The notes beneath the pieces were generated by a model. The model was not told where the DNA came from and ran no database searches. It saw only the letters and a program-made list of their open reading frames with translations. Made by a program: the position numbers and the translations under genes. Shown piece after piece: positions 25,942-34,187 of a stretch of DNA of 64,000 nt. The DNA is from Palsa-504 sp963739135 (GTDB taxonomy: Bacteria > Actinomycetota > Actinomycetes > Streptosporangiales > Streptosporangiaceae), in contig CAVTZG010000017.1 in assembly GCA_963739135.1 (NCBI GenBank), forward strand, positions 1,054,001-1,118,000, read 5' to 3'. Positions within the stretch are counted from its first letter, which is position 1; every line of letters starts with the position of its first letter.

Positions 25942-28356
25942 ATGTTCGGCACCGTGCTGGTGGCCAACCGCGGCGAGATCGCCTGCCGGGTGATCAGGAC
26001 CCTGCGGCGGCTCGGCATCCGCTCCGTGGCCGTGTACACCGACCCGGACGCGGCCGCGCCGCACGTGGCGCTGGCTGACCTGGCCGTGCACCTGGGCCCG
26101 GCGCCGGCCTACCTGTCGGTGGATGCCGTGGTCGGCGCGGCCCGGCGGGCCGGCGCGCAGGCCGTCCATCCCGGCTACGGCTTCCTGTCGGAGAACACCG
26201 TGTTCGCCGCGGCGTGCGAGGCGGCCGGGATCGCGTTCGTCGGCCCGCCGTCGTCGGCCATCGAGGCGATGGGCGACAAGATCCGGGCCAAGCAGACCGT
26301 GGCCAAGGCGGGCGTGCCGGTGGTGCCCGGATCCGACGGGTCCGGGCTGGACGACGAGGCGCTGGCGTTGGCTGCGGTGCAGATCGGCTACCCGGTGCTG
26401 CTCAAGCCGAGCGCCGGCGGCGGCGGCAAGGGCATGCGCGAGGTGCACCGGGCCGCCGACCTGGCCGACGCGATCGCCTCGGCCCGGCGCGAGGCCCGGG
26501 GCAGCTTCGGGGACGACACGCTGCTGGTCGAGCGGCTGGTGACCGACCCCCGGCACATCGAGATCCAGGTCCTGGCCGACGCCCACGGGAACGCCATCCA
26601 CCTGGGCGAGCGCGAGTGCTCGCTGCAGCGGCGGCACCAGAAGATCATCGAGGAGGCGCCCTCGCCGCTGCTGAATGAAGCGCAGCGCGGCGCCATGGGC
26701 GCCGCCGCGGTCGAGACGGCCCGCGCGGTCGGCTACGTCGGGGCCGGGACGGTGGAGTTCATCGTGGGCGGCGACCGGCCGGAGGAGTTCTTCTTCATGG
26801 AGATGAACACCCGGCTCCAGGTGGAGCACCCGGTCACCGAGGAGATCTTCGGCCTGGACCTGGTCGAGCTGCAGCTGCGGGTGGCGGCCGGGGAGCGGGA
26901 GCCGTGGCCCGCCCAGCGCCGGGCCCGCGGTCACGCGGTCGAGGCCCGGATCTACGCCGAGGACCCGGCGGCGGGCTTCCTGCCCACCGGCGGCCGCGTT
27001 TTGTCGCTGAGCTGGCCGGACGGGGCGCGGGTCGACGCCGGGATCGCCGCGGGCAGCGTGGTGGGCAGCGACTACGACCCGATGCTGGCCAAGGTGATCG
27101 CCTACGGGGCCGACCGGGCCGAGGCGCTGGCCCGGCTGGACGCCGCCCTGGGCGCCACGGTGGTGCTCGGGCTGGGCACGAACGTGGGATTCCTGCGGGC
27201 GCTGCTGGCCGATCCCGACGTGCGGGCCGGGCATCTGGACACCGGGCTGGTCGGGCGCCGGCTGTCTACTCTGACGGCGGCATGGCCGCCGCCCGACGTG
27301 CTGCCGGCCGCGGCGGTGCTGGCGCTGGCCGCGCTGGAGCCGGCCGGGGCGGTGGTTGACCCGTTCGACGTGCCGGGCGGCTGGCGGGTCGGCGAGCCGG
27401 CCTGGACGGCCTGGCGGATGACGGTGGACGGCAGCAGTGTCACTAGCACAGGGCCGGTCGAGGTCCGGGCCCGCGGGCGCGCCGCCGACGCGGTCGTGTC
27501 GGTGGGCGGGGCGGAGCCGGTGCGGGCGCGGGTCGCGGCGCGCCTTGGTGAATCGCGGCTGGCGGGATCCGGGGCCGGGGCCGGCGGCCCGTGGTTGCCG
27601 GTACCGGTGACCGTGGACGGGGTGACCCGCGGGTATGCCGTCGCGCTGGACGGGGACACGCTGTGGCTGGGCCGCGACGGCCAGGCCTGGGCGGTCCGCG
27701 AGCAGGCCCCGCTGGAGGCGGCCGCCGCGCAGGCGGCCGGGTCGGGCGGGCCGGTGGTCTCGCCCATGCCGGGCACGGTGACGCTGGTCGAGGTGGCCGA
27801 CGGCCAGGCCGTCACCGCCGGCCAGCGCCTGGTCGTGGTCGAGGCGATGAAGATGGAGCACGTCCTGACCGCCCCGGTGGACGGCACCGTGCGCGACCTG
27901 CGCGCCAAGCCCGGCGCCACCGTGGCCAAGGATGCCGTGCTGCTGGTGGTCGAACCCGCTGAACTACAGGAGCAGGAGTTATGGACCTCACGCTGTCCGA
28001 GGAGCACGAGGCGCTGCGCGCCTCGGTCGAGGACTTCGCCCGCAAACAGGTCGCCCCGGTCATCGGCGAGCTCTACGAGCGCGGCGAGTTCCCCTACGAG
28101 ATCGTGGCCAAGATGGGCGCGATGGGCCTGTTCGGCCTGCCGATCGCCGAGGAGTACGGCGGCATGGGCGGGGACTACTTCGCCCTGTGCCTGGCCCTGG
28201 AGGAGCTGGCCCGGGTCGACTCCTCGGTGGCCATCACGCTGGAGGCCGGGGTCTCGCTCGGGGCCATGCCGATCTACCGGTTCGGCACCGAGGAGCAGAA
28301 GCAGCGGTGGCTGCCGGCCCTGGCGGCGGGCGAGAAACTGGGCGCGTTCGGCCTGA
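25942..28356 (+). CDS. Acyl-CoA carboxylase alpha (biotin) subunit with run-on C-terminus
   Basis: This reads as an 804-residue protein. Biotin carboxylase covers about 1-445 (ATP-grasp GGGGKGM, HLGERECSLQRRHQKIIEEA, FMEMNTRLQVEHPVTE). The biotinyl domain is about 600-672, with Lys637 in VVVEAMKMEHVL. A normal protein would end near residue 674, but no in-frame stop occurs before the next gene's ATG at 27981. The frame runs 376 nt into that gene and stops at 28354-28356, adding about 130 Arg/Ser/Pro/Trp-rich residues that look like out-of-frame translation. Start is ATG 25942; GTG 25936 is an alternative. A lost stop or a 1-nt indel could explain the run-on. Confidence 0.85.
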   Translation: MFGTVLVANRGEIACRVIRTLRRLGIRSVAVYTDPDAAAPHVALADLAVHLGPAPAYLSVDAVVGAARRAGAQAVHPGYGFLSENTVFAAACEAAGIAFVGPPSSAIEAMGDKIRAKQTVAKAGVPVVPGSDGSGLDDEALALAAVQIGYPVLLKPSAGGGGKGMREVHRAADLADAIASARREARGSFGDDTLLVERLVTDPRHIEIQVLADAHGNAIHLGERECSLQRRHQKIIEEAPSPLLNEAQRGAMGAAAVETARAVGYVGAGTVEFIVGGDRPEEFFFMEMNTRLQVEHPVTEEIFGLDLVELQLRVAAGEREPWPAQRRARGHAVEARIYAEDPAAGFLPTGGRVLSLSWPDGARVDAGIAAGSVVGSDYDPMLAKVIAYGADRAEALARLDAALGATVVLGLGTNVGFLRALLADPDVRAGHLDTGLVGRRLSTLTAAWPPPDVLPAAAVLALAALEPAGAVVDPFDVPGGWRVGEPAWTAWRMTVDGSSVTSTGPVEVRARGRAADAVVSVGGAEPVRARVAARLGESRLAGSGAGAGGPWLPVPVTVDGVTRGYAVALDGDTLWLGRDGQAWAVREQAPLEAAAAQAAGSGGPVVSPMPGTVTLVEVADGQAVTAGQRLVVVEAMKMEHVLTAPVDGTVRDLRAKPGATVAKDAVLLVVEPAELQEQELWTSRCPRSTRRCAPRSRTSPANRSPRSSASSTSAASSPTRSWPRWARWACSACRSPRSTAAWAGTTSPCAWPWRSWPGSTPRWPSRWRPGSRSGPCRSTGSAPRSRSSGGCRPWRRARNWARSA

Positions 28357-29114
28357 CCGAGCCGGGCGGCGGCTCGGACGCCGGCGCCACCCGCACCACG
28401 GCCACCCTGGACAGCGAGGAGTGGGTGATCAACGGGTCCAAGGCGTTCATCACCAACTCAGGCACCGACATCACCGCGCTGGTCACCGTGACCGCGCTGA
28501 CCGGCGAGCGGCAGATCTCCTCGATCATCGTCCCGGCGGGCACGCCCGGCTTGCGCGTCGCGCCGAAGTACTCCAAGGTCGGCTGGTGCGCCTCCGACAC
28601 CCGCGAGCTGTTCTTCCACGACGTGCGGGTGCCCGCGGAGAACCTGGTCGGCGAGCCCGGCCGCGGCTACGCGCAGTTCCTGTCCATCCTGGACGAGGGC
28701 CGCGTCGCCATCGCCGCGCTGGCCACCGGGCTGGCCCAGGGCTGCGTGGACGAGTCGCTGCGGTATGCCCGCGAGCGGCACGCGTTCGGCCATCCGATCG
28801 GGCACTACCAGGGCATCCAGTTCACGATCGCGGACATGGAGGCGCGGGCGCACACGGCGCGGCTGGCCTACTACGTGGCCGCGGCGAAGATGCTGCGCGG
28901 CGAGCCGTTCAAGAAGGAGGCGGCCATCGCCAAGCTGGTCTCGTCCAACGCGGCCATGGACAACGCGCGGGCGGCCACGCAGGTCTTCGGCGGGTACGGG
29001 TTCATGAACGACTACGCGGTGGGGCGGTTCTACCGGGACGCGAAGATCCTGGAGATCGGCGAGGGCACCAGCGAGGTGCAGCGCATGCTCATCGCGCGCC
29101 AGCTGGGGCTGTAG
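27981..29114 (+). CDS. Acyl-CoA dehydrogenase (isovaleryl-CoA-like by context)
   Basis: A 377-residue flavoprotein. It shows LSEEHEALRASVEDFARKQV at the N-terminus, the FAD/substrate loop GAFGLTEPGGGSDAGATRTT, INGSKAFITNSG, and C-terminal GTSEVQRMLIARQLGL with Glu361 just before (IGEGTSE). Electrons should pass to an electron-transfer flavoprotein. In this operon the expected step is isovaleryl-CoA to 3-methylcrotonyl-CoA, the substrate of the adjacent carboxylase. GGAG precedes the ATG; its 5' third is overlapped by the run-on frame of the carboxylase gene. Confidence 0.9.
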   Translation: MDLTLSEEHEALRASVEDFARKQVAPVIGELYERGEFPYEIVAKMGAMGLFGLPIAEEYGGMGGDYFALCLALEELARVDSSVAITLEAGVSLGAMPIYRFGTEEQKQRWLPALAAGEKLGAFGLTEPGGGSDAGATRTTATLDSEEWVINGSKAFITNSGTDITALVTVTALTGERQISSIIVPAGTPGLRVAPKYSKVGWCASDTRELFFHDVRVPAENLVGEPGRGYAQFLSILDEGRVAIAALATGLAQGCVDESLRYARERHAFGHPIGHYQGIQFTIADMEARAHTARLAYYVAAAKMLRGEPFKKEAAIAKLVSSNAAMDNARAATQVFGGYGFMNDYAVGRFYRDAKILEIGEGTSEVQRMLIARQLGL

Positions 29115-29188
29115 ACCCGGGAAAGTTCCGCACGGACTGCTGGCTCTTTTCCTTCGGGGGAAGCTACGATCCGGTTTTGGGAGAGAAG

Positions 29189-31801
29189 ATGGCCAGCAGG
29201 CGGCGTCGGCTTGACCCGGTGGGGCCGTTTGGGAACCCGGACGGGTCACGCGCCGACATCGAGGATCTGATCAGCGAGTTCGTCGACTTCGGCGGCAATC
29301 CGGCCTATGGCCACCTCGCGACCCGTGCCAACGACTCCATGGTCCGGGTCATCGTCGGCAAGCTCGGCGCGGGCAAGACGGTCTACCTGCGGCGTCTTCA
29401 GGATTTCCAGGCCCATCAGGACTCGGTCTACGCCGCTGTGACGCAGCAGGACCTGCCGAAGACCGAGGTCGTGGTCAAGGCCTGCCAGTGGTTCTCGGAC
29501 CAGGTCCTGGTCGAGAAGTGGATGCAGATCTGGGACCGCGCGATCATCCGGGCGCTGGTCTCGCACCTGCTGCGCCGTCCCGAGCTGCGCCAGCAGGTGC
29601 TGGATGAGCAGGCCGAGGAGATAGAGCACTCGTATGCGCGGCTGCTGGATGACTTCCGGCGGCCCCGGTCGATCTACAGCCAGGTGCGCGACATCATCAA
29701 TCAGCGGCAGACGGCGCATCAGCTGTCTACCTACCTGGATGATCCGCTCTGGGACGACCTGGAGGACCTGCTGGGCGAGGTGATCTGCCGGTGCAAGCCG
29801 ATCTATTTCTACCTGGACGCGGTGGACGAGGAGTTCAGCCACGCCCCGATGTACTGGCTGAAGTGCCAGGAGGGGTTGTTCTACCAGGTCATGCGGCTGC
29901 TCCGCGACCCCAGGCTGGGCGGCCGGCTGCATGTCGTGGTCTGCATCCGCGACATTGTCATGTCGTCGGTGTACCGGTCAGAACACGCGCCGCGGTACTA
30001 CAACGAACCGCACATACGCGTCCTGAACTGGGACCGTGGCTCGCTGCTTTACCTGCTCGGGCAGAAGCTGCGGCGGCTGCCGCCGTCACTGCTGATGCGG
30101 CGCGCCACCGACGGCGCCCCCACGATCGGCGACTGGCTCGGGGTCGACGGCCGCTGGCCGGGACCCGATGGCGACGGGCCGATCGAGGACCACCTGCTCA
30201 GCCACACCAGGCTGATCCCGCGCGACATCATCTCGCTCGGCAATGAGCTGAGCGAGGAGGTCCTGCGGACCAAGCAGGCCGGTCACGAGGGCCTGCCGAC
30301 GGCGGCTTTGACGGGGGTGGTTCAGCGCTGCGCCAAGCGGTTCGGCGACTCCCAGCTCGCGCAGTGCGCCAACCAGGTCTCCTCGGACCTGATGCCGGCC
30401 GGCGCCGCCCTGCACGACTATTCCGAATTGTTCACCAGCACCCAGGCCTATATCAGCGGCGTGCAGGAGGACATCCGCTCCTTCGTCCGGATGATCGGCG
30501 CCGACCGGTTCTCGCGCGGGGATCTCGTGGCCCTGCAGGAAGTGGCGGACCTGCACTTCGAGAAGGCGACGGACCTGTCCTCCGTGCTGTGGCAGAACGG
30601 CCTGCTCGGATACGTGGACGAGGCCGGGCGGCGCCGCTTCTATTCCATGGGTGACGTCGAGCAGTTTCATTTCCCGCCGGAAGTCGCCACCTACGTGCTG
30701 CACCCGTGCCTGGTGCACGCCGTAGGGGGCATCCAGCATGTGACTGAGGATGCCGAACGAGCCAGAGATGCGCGCGGCACCAGGCCGCTTCCGTCTGTCG
30801 ATATCCCGGGCGATCTCCCGGGCGATCTCCCGGGCGATCTTCTCGTTGCGCCGTCCTCAGGCGGCAGCCAGGTACTGCCGGAACCTGACCCGGCCGAGGT
30901 GCGATCTTCGGGTGGGGCCAAGGCTGCTGACTACGCTGTCGGCGACGTCCTCGATGGCCGGTTCGAGATCCTCCAGCTACTCGGGCAGGGCGGCTTTTCG
31001 AAGGTCTACCGGGTGCGCGACGACGTCGAGGGTGCGGAACGAGCCCTCAAGCTCTTCGAGAGCGCCGCCGGGGATGAGGCGGTACGCCGCGAGATCGGCG
31101 CCCTGCGGAAAATCGATCATCCCAACGTGGTGAAGGTCTTCTGGGCCGGCAAGACCAACGCCGGCGACTGGTATCTCATCACCGAGTTCATCGACGGGGA
31201 ATCACTGGATGAGTTCGTCTCCGGAAAGCGGCGCCTTCGCGACCGGGAGGCAGTAGACGTTGCCCTCGACCTGCTAGCCGCGCTCGTCGCCTTTCATCCT
31301 GACGCGGCCCGCCTCCAGCAGCTGGAGGCGGAACGCCGCGACGGCGACCTGCCGGAAGCCGAGGCGCGCGAGTGGCGGGAACTGAAGGACAAGGGCCTGG
31401 TCCACCGCGACATCAAGCCGCTCAACGTGATGCTCACCCGCACCGGCGCCAAGCTGCTTGACTTCAACATCGCCTCCCGGGTCGGCGACCCCGTGCACAC
31501 GCAGTCGGGCACACCGCCCTATCAGCCACCCGACGCCAGCCTGGATCACTGGGACGTCTCCGTCGACCTGTTCGCCGTGGGTGTTCTGCTCTACCGGCTC
31601 CTGTGCGACGGCCACCACCCGTTCCCGCATGCCAGGCCCGTGGCCGGCGGACCGGTGACCGACCCCAGAGCGATCCGCTCAGACCTCAACCCTGACCTGG
31701 CCGGGTTTCTCCTCAAGGCATGCGCGCCGGTCCGCGCTGACCGCTTCGCCACCGCCGCCGACATGCGGCTCGCCCTGCGTAATATCCGCGCTGACCTTTG
31801 A
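29189..31801 (+). CDS. P-loop ATPase fused to a Ser/Thr protein kinase
   Basis: An 870-residue soluble protein. An N-terminal NTPase region (about 1-400) has Walker A GKLGAGKT near residues 57-64 and a likely Walker B in IYFYLDAVDEEF. A helical middle part follows, then an acidic/Pro linker (about 537-575) with a tandem D-[IL]-P-G-D-L-P-G motif encoded by a 12-bp DNA repeat. The C-terminal kinase (about 586-870) has GQGGFSKVYRV, ALKLFES (Lys about 621), VHRDIKPLNVML and SGTPPYQPPD. The magnesium motif is DFN instead of DFG. No membrane span is seen, unlike PknB-type receptors. GGGAGAG precedes the ATG. It follows the leucine operon by 74 bp but has no obvious link to it; a signalling or defence role is conceivable, not shown. 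Confidence 0.85.
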   Translation: MASRRRRLDPVGPFGNPDGSRADIEDLISEFVDFGGNPAYGHLATRANDSMVRVIVGKLGAGKTVYLRRLQDFQAHQDSVYAAVTQQDLPKTEVVVKACQWFSDQVLVEKWMQIWDRAIIRALVSHLLRRPELRQQVLDEQAEEIEHSYARLLDDFRRPRSIYSQVRDIINQRQTAHQLSTYLDDPLWDDLEDLLGEVICRCKPIYFYLDAVDEEFSHAPMYWLKCQEGLFYQVMRLLRDPRLGGRLHVVVCIRDIVMSSVYRSEHAPRYYNEPHIRVLNWDRGSLLYLLGQKLRRLPPSLLMRRATDGAPTIGDWLGVDGRWPGPDGDGPIEDHLLSHTRLIPRDIISLGNELSEEVLRTKQAGHEGLPTAALTGVVQRCAKRFGDSQLAQCANQVSSDLMPAGAALHDYSELFTSTQAYISGVQEDIRSFVRMIGADRFSRGDLVALQEVADLHFEKATDLSSVLWQNGLLGYVDEAGRRRFYSMGDVEQFHFPPEVATYVLHPCLVHAVGGIQHVTEDAERARDARGTRPLPSVDIPGDLPGDLPGDLLVAPSSGGSQVLPEPDPAEVRSSGGAKAADYAVGDVLDGRFEILQLLGQGGFSKVYRVRDDVEGAERALKLFESAAGDEAVRREIGALRKIDHPNVVKVFWAGKTNAGDWYLITEFIDGESLDEFVSGKRRLRDREAVDVALDLLAALVAFHPDAARLQQLEAERRDGDLPEAEAREWRELKDKGLVHRDIKPLNVMLTRTGAKLLDFNIASRVGDPVHTQSGTPPYQPPDASLDHWDVSVDLFAVGVLLYRLLCDGHHPFPHARPVAGGPVTDPRAIRSDLNPDLAGFLLKACAPVRADRFATAADMRLALRNIRADL

Positions 31802-32417
31802 CCAGCCGGGCCGCCCGGTCGTGCGCGCTGGCCCCACAAGGGCCGGGCCGGGAAGTCGGCTGACCGGCCCGCGCTGCGTCCGGGGGGGTGAACGCCGCGC
31901 GGGCCGGGTCCGTCGGGAGCGCCACGGGGCGCGAACCCACCGGACACCGACCGGTACGCCAAGCGTAACGGTGGATAATCTCGCGGGGACTGCGAGCGGG
32001 CCCGCCGAGGCCGCCGGCTGGTTCGTCAACCGCGCGCTAAGCCTAGCGTCGCACTGACCGTATCGTCCAGGTCTGCGCCCTGGCCGGCCCTGGGGCGCTG
32101 GCACTGGCCGGCTGCGGGCACCACGGCCCGTTCGGCCAAAGATTGAATTAATGCCGAACGGGCCGTGCTGTGACGGTCCGGTCAATCCCGGCGCCTGAGC
32201 GGAGCATGAGGGCCCCGGGCCGACGGGACCTTTGGCCCTTCCGGGGGAAACCGCCCTGAGATCAAGTGAATCAAAAGGCCGGGCAATACCACCCCGGCCG
32301 GTCCGCCGCGGATCGCGCCGGACGGTGTTCTGCGTCTGGTAGAACCCATCCGGTCATTACACGCCGCGCATAGCCGGCCCGGCGACCGGTCACGAGTGAC
32401 TTGCCAGGGAGGCCACT
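31802..32417. other. 616-bp intergenic region with a lipoprotein-leader remnant
   Basis: No intact gene is seen. On the plus strand 32047-32151 an open frame without a start codon reads IVQVCALAGPGALALAGCGH, that is a basic start, hydrophobic core and LAGC lipobox, and then runs straight into dispersed element copy 3 and a stop. I interpret it as the 5' remnant of a lipoprotein gene. The rest (31802-32046) is GC-rich without a convincing frame; 32168-32417 leads to the acyl-CoA synthetase. Confidence 0.45.
32119..32167. repeat. Dispersed CGTTCGG element, copy 3 (perfect hairpin)
   Basis: This is the most complete copy: left arm CACGGCCCGTTCGGC (32122-32136) and right arm 32153-32167 are perfectly complementary over 15 bp, with a 16-nt A/T-rich loop. 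The core CACCACGGCCCGTTCGG is intact. It could form a stable cruciform or RNA hairpin. Confidence 0.92.
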
Positions 32418-34040
32418 ATGGGCGCAGTTTCTGAAGTACCAATGACACCGCTGTCGTTCCTGGAACGGTCGGCTCGGGTGTGGCCGGACAAGGTCGCCGT
32501 GATCTACGGCAGCCGGCGCCTCACCTACTCGGAGTTCGCGGCGGAGACGGTGCGGGTGGCCAGTGCGCTCCGCGCCAGCGGCGTCGAACCCGGCGACCGG
32601 GTCGCCTACCTGATGCCGAACCTGCCCGAGATGCTCATCGGCCATTTCGCGGTGCCGCTGGCCGGCGGGGTGCTCGTGGCGATCAATACCCGCCTCACCG
32701 CCGAGGAAGTGTCGTACATCCTGCGGCACTCGGGGGCGAAGATGCTCGTGGCCGACGCCGCCCTGCTGCCGGTGGCCGTGGCCGCCGTGGATGGCGCTGG
32801 CACGGCAACTCAGATAGTGGTGGCCACGGATGCCGAGGCGGAACCCACCAGCGCAGATCTGGCTGCCGGGTCCCAGCTGGTGAGCTACCCGGAGTTCCTG
32901 GCCAGGCACAGCGCGGATCCGCTGCCGTGGTCGGTCCCGGACGAGCTCACTCCCATATCGATCAACTACACCTCCGGCACCACCGGGCGGCCGAAGGGCG
33001 TGATCTACACCCACCGCGGCGCCTACCTGAACTCGTTTGCGCAGATCATCCATTCGCGGCACGACGAACACAGCGTCTACCTGTGGACGCTGCCGATGTT
33101 CCACTGCAACGGCTGGTGCGCCCCGTGGACGGTGACCGCCATCGGCGGCACGCAGGTGTGCCTGCGCGACGTGCGCGGCGATTCGATCTGGCAGCAACTG
33201 CGCCAGCACGGCGTCAGCCATCTGAACGCGGCGCCGACCGTGGTCAGCACCATCCTGAACGCGAGTTCGGCCGAGCCGCTGACGCGGCCGGTCCTCATCA
33301 CCACCGCCGGCGCGCCGCCGAGCCCCACGACGATCGCGGAGATGGAGCGGATGGGGTTCACGGTCGTGCACGTCTACGGGCTGACCGAGACCTACGGACC
33401 GATCACCTTCTGCCAGTTCCAGCCGCATTGGGCTGAGCTGACCGTCGAGCAGCGCGCCGCGCTGCAGGCGCGCCAGGGGGTCGGCATGGTCACCGCCGGG
33501 GGCGTTCGGGTCGTGGACGAGGAGATGGCCGACGTTCCGGCCGATGGCCAGACGATGGGCGAGATCGTCATGCGCGGCAATACCGTCATGGCCGGCTACT
33601 ACCTCGAGCCGGAGTCCACCGCCGAGGCGTTCCGCGGCGGCTGGTTCCACAGCGGCGATCTCGGTGTCATGCACCCCGACGGGTACATCGAGCTGCGCGA
33701 CCGCGCCAAGGACATCGTGATCTCCGGCGGGGAGAACATCTCCACCGTCGAAGTGGAACAGGCGCTGATGAGCCACCCGCACGTCCTGGAGGCGGCGGTG
33801 GTCGGGGTACCCGACGAGAAGTGGGGGGAGCGGCCGAAGGCATTCGTGGTGCTGCGCCCCGGCACCAGCGCGACCCAGCAGGAACTGATCGCGCACGTGA
33901 AAACCAAGATCGCCGGCTACAAGTCGCCCCGCGAAGTCGTCATTATCGTGGATCTGCCCAAGACCTCAACGGGCAAAATCCAGAAATTCGTGCTGCGCGA
34001 AAAGGAACGGGCCGGTCAGGGCCCACACGTGGAAGAATAG
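32418..34040 (+). CDS. AMP-forming acyl-CoA synthetase
   Basis: A 540-residue enzyme of the acyl-adenylate family. The P-loop is YTSGTTGRPKGVIYTHRGA (about 185), with LPMFHCNGWCAPWT, HVYGLTETYGPITF, WFHSGDLGVMHPDGYIELRD and a C-terminal STGKIQKFVLRE with the catalytic Lys. The FHCNGW motif is typical of medium-chain and methylmercaptopropionate/fatty-acid ligases. GGGAGG precedes the ATG. It stands between element copy 3 and a pair of hairpins, so it is likely a single-gene transcript; thiolase and PHA synthase follow. Confidence 0.9.
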   Translation: MGAVSEVPMTPLSFLERSARVWPDKVAVIYGSRRLTYSEFAAETVRVASALRASGVEPGDRVAYLMPNLPEMLIGHFAVPLAGGVLVAINTRLTAEEVSYILRHSGAKMLVADAALLPVAVAAVDGAGTATQIVVATDAEAEPTSADLAAGSQLVSYPEFLARHSADPLPWSVPDELTPISINYTSGTTGRPKGVIYTHRGAYLNSFAQIIHSRHDEHSVYLWTLPMFHCNGWCAPWTVTAIGGTQVCLRDVRGDSIWQQLRQHGVSHLNAAPTVVSTILNASSAEPLTRPVLITTAGAPPSPTTIAEMERMGFTVVHVYGLTETYGPITFCQFQPHWAELTVEQRAALQARQGVGMVTAGGVRVVDEEMADVPADGQTMGEIVMRGNTVMAGYYLEPESTAEAFRGGWFHSGDLGVMHPDGYIELRDRAKDIVISGGENISTVEVEQALMSHPHVLEAAVVGVPDEKWGERPKAFVVLRPGTSATQQELIAHVKTKIAGYKSPREVVIIVDLPKTSTGKIQKFVLREKERAGQGPHVEE

Positions 34041-34046
34041 CCGGTC

Positions 34047-34098
34047 TTCGCCCAGGGTCGGCCGAGCCAGCCTCCAGGCCCGGCCGACCCTGGGCGAA
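34047..34098. terminator. Hairpin after the acyl-CoA synthetase gene
   Basis: Perfect 18-bp arms (34047-34064 and 34081-34098) with a 16-nt loop start 7 nt after the synthetase stop codon. This fits a terminator for the plus-strand gene. Confidence 0.8.
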
Positions 34099-34106
34099 CG
34101 CCACGG

Positions 34107-34134
34107 TCCGGACAGATACCTCCGGACAGATACC
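34107..34134. repeat. 14-bp direct duplication between two terminators
   Basis: TCCGGACAGATACC is repeated exactly twice (34107-34120, 34121-34134), squeezed between two hairpins. It is another example of the 14-bp duplication pattern. Confidence 0.88.
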
Positions 34135-34177
34135 GCCGAGCACCAGGTCGGGCCCTCGGCCCGACCTGGTGCTCGGC
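34135..34177. terminator. Hairpin after the thiolase gene
   Basis: Perfect 20-bp arms (34135-34154 and 34158-34177) with a 3-nt loop lie 10 nt beyond the stop of the minus-strand thiolase gene and probably terminate it. Confidence 0.85.
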
Positions 34178-34187
34178 GCGGCCGGGC

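Noticed and set aside
27932..29188. The kinase-ATPase frame is open far upstream, to 27932, through the acyl-CoA dehydrogenase gene
   Set aside because: The upstream part is the shifted frame of the dehydrogenase. The real start at 29189 has a ribosome-binding site and starts the conserved protein.
30796..30840. 12-bp direct repeats as a regulatory site
   Set aside because: They lie in frame inside the kinase-ATPase gene and encode a P-G-D-L linker; described with that gene.
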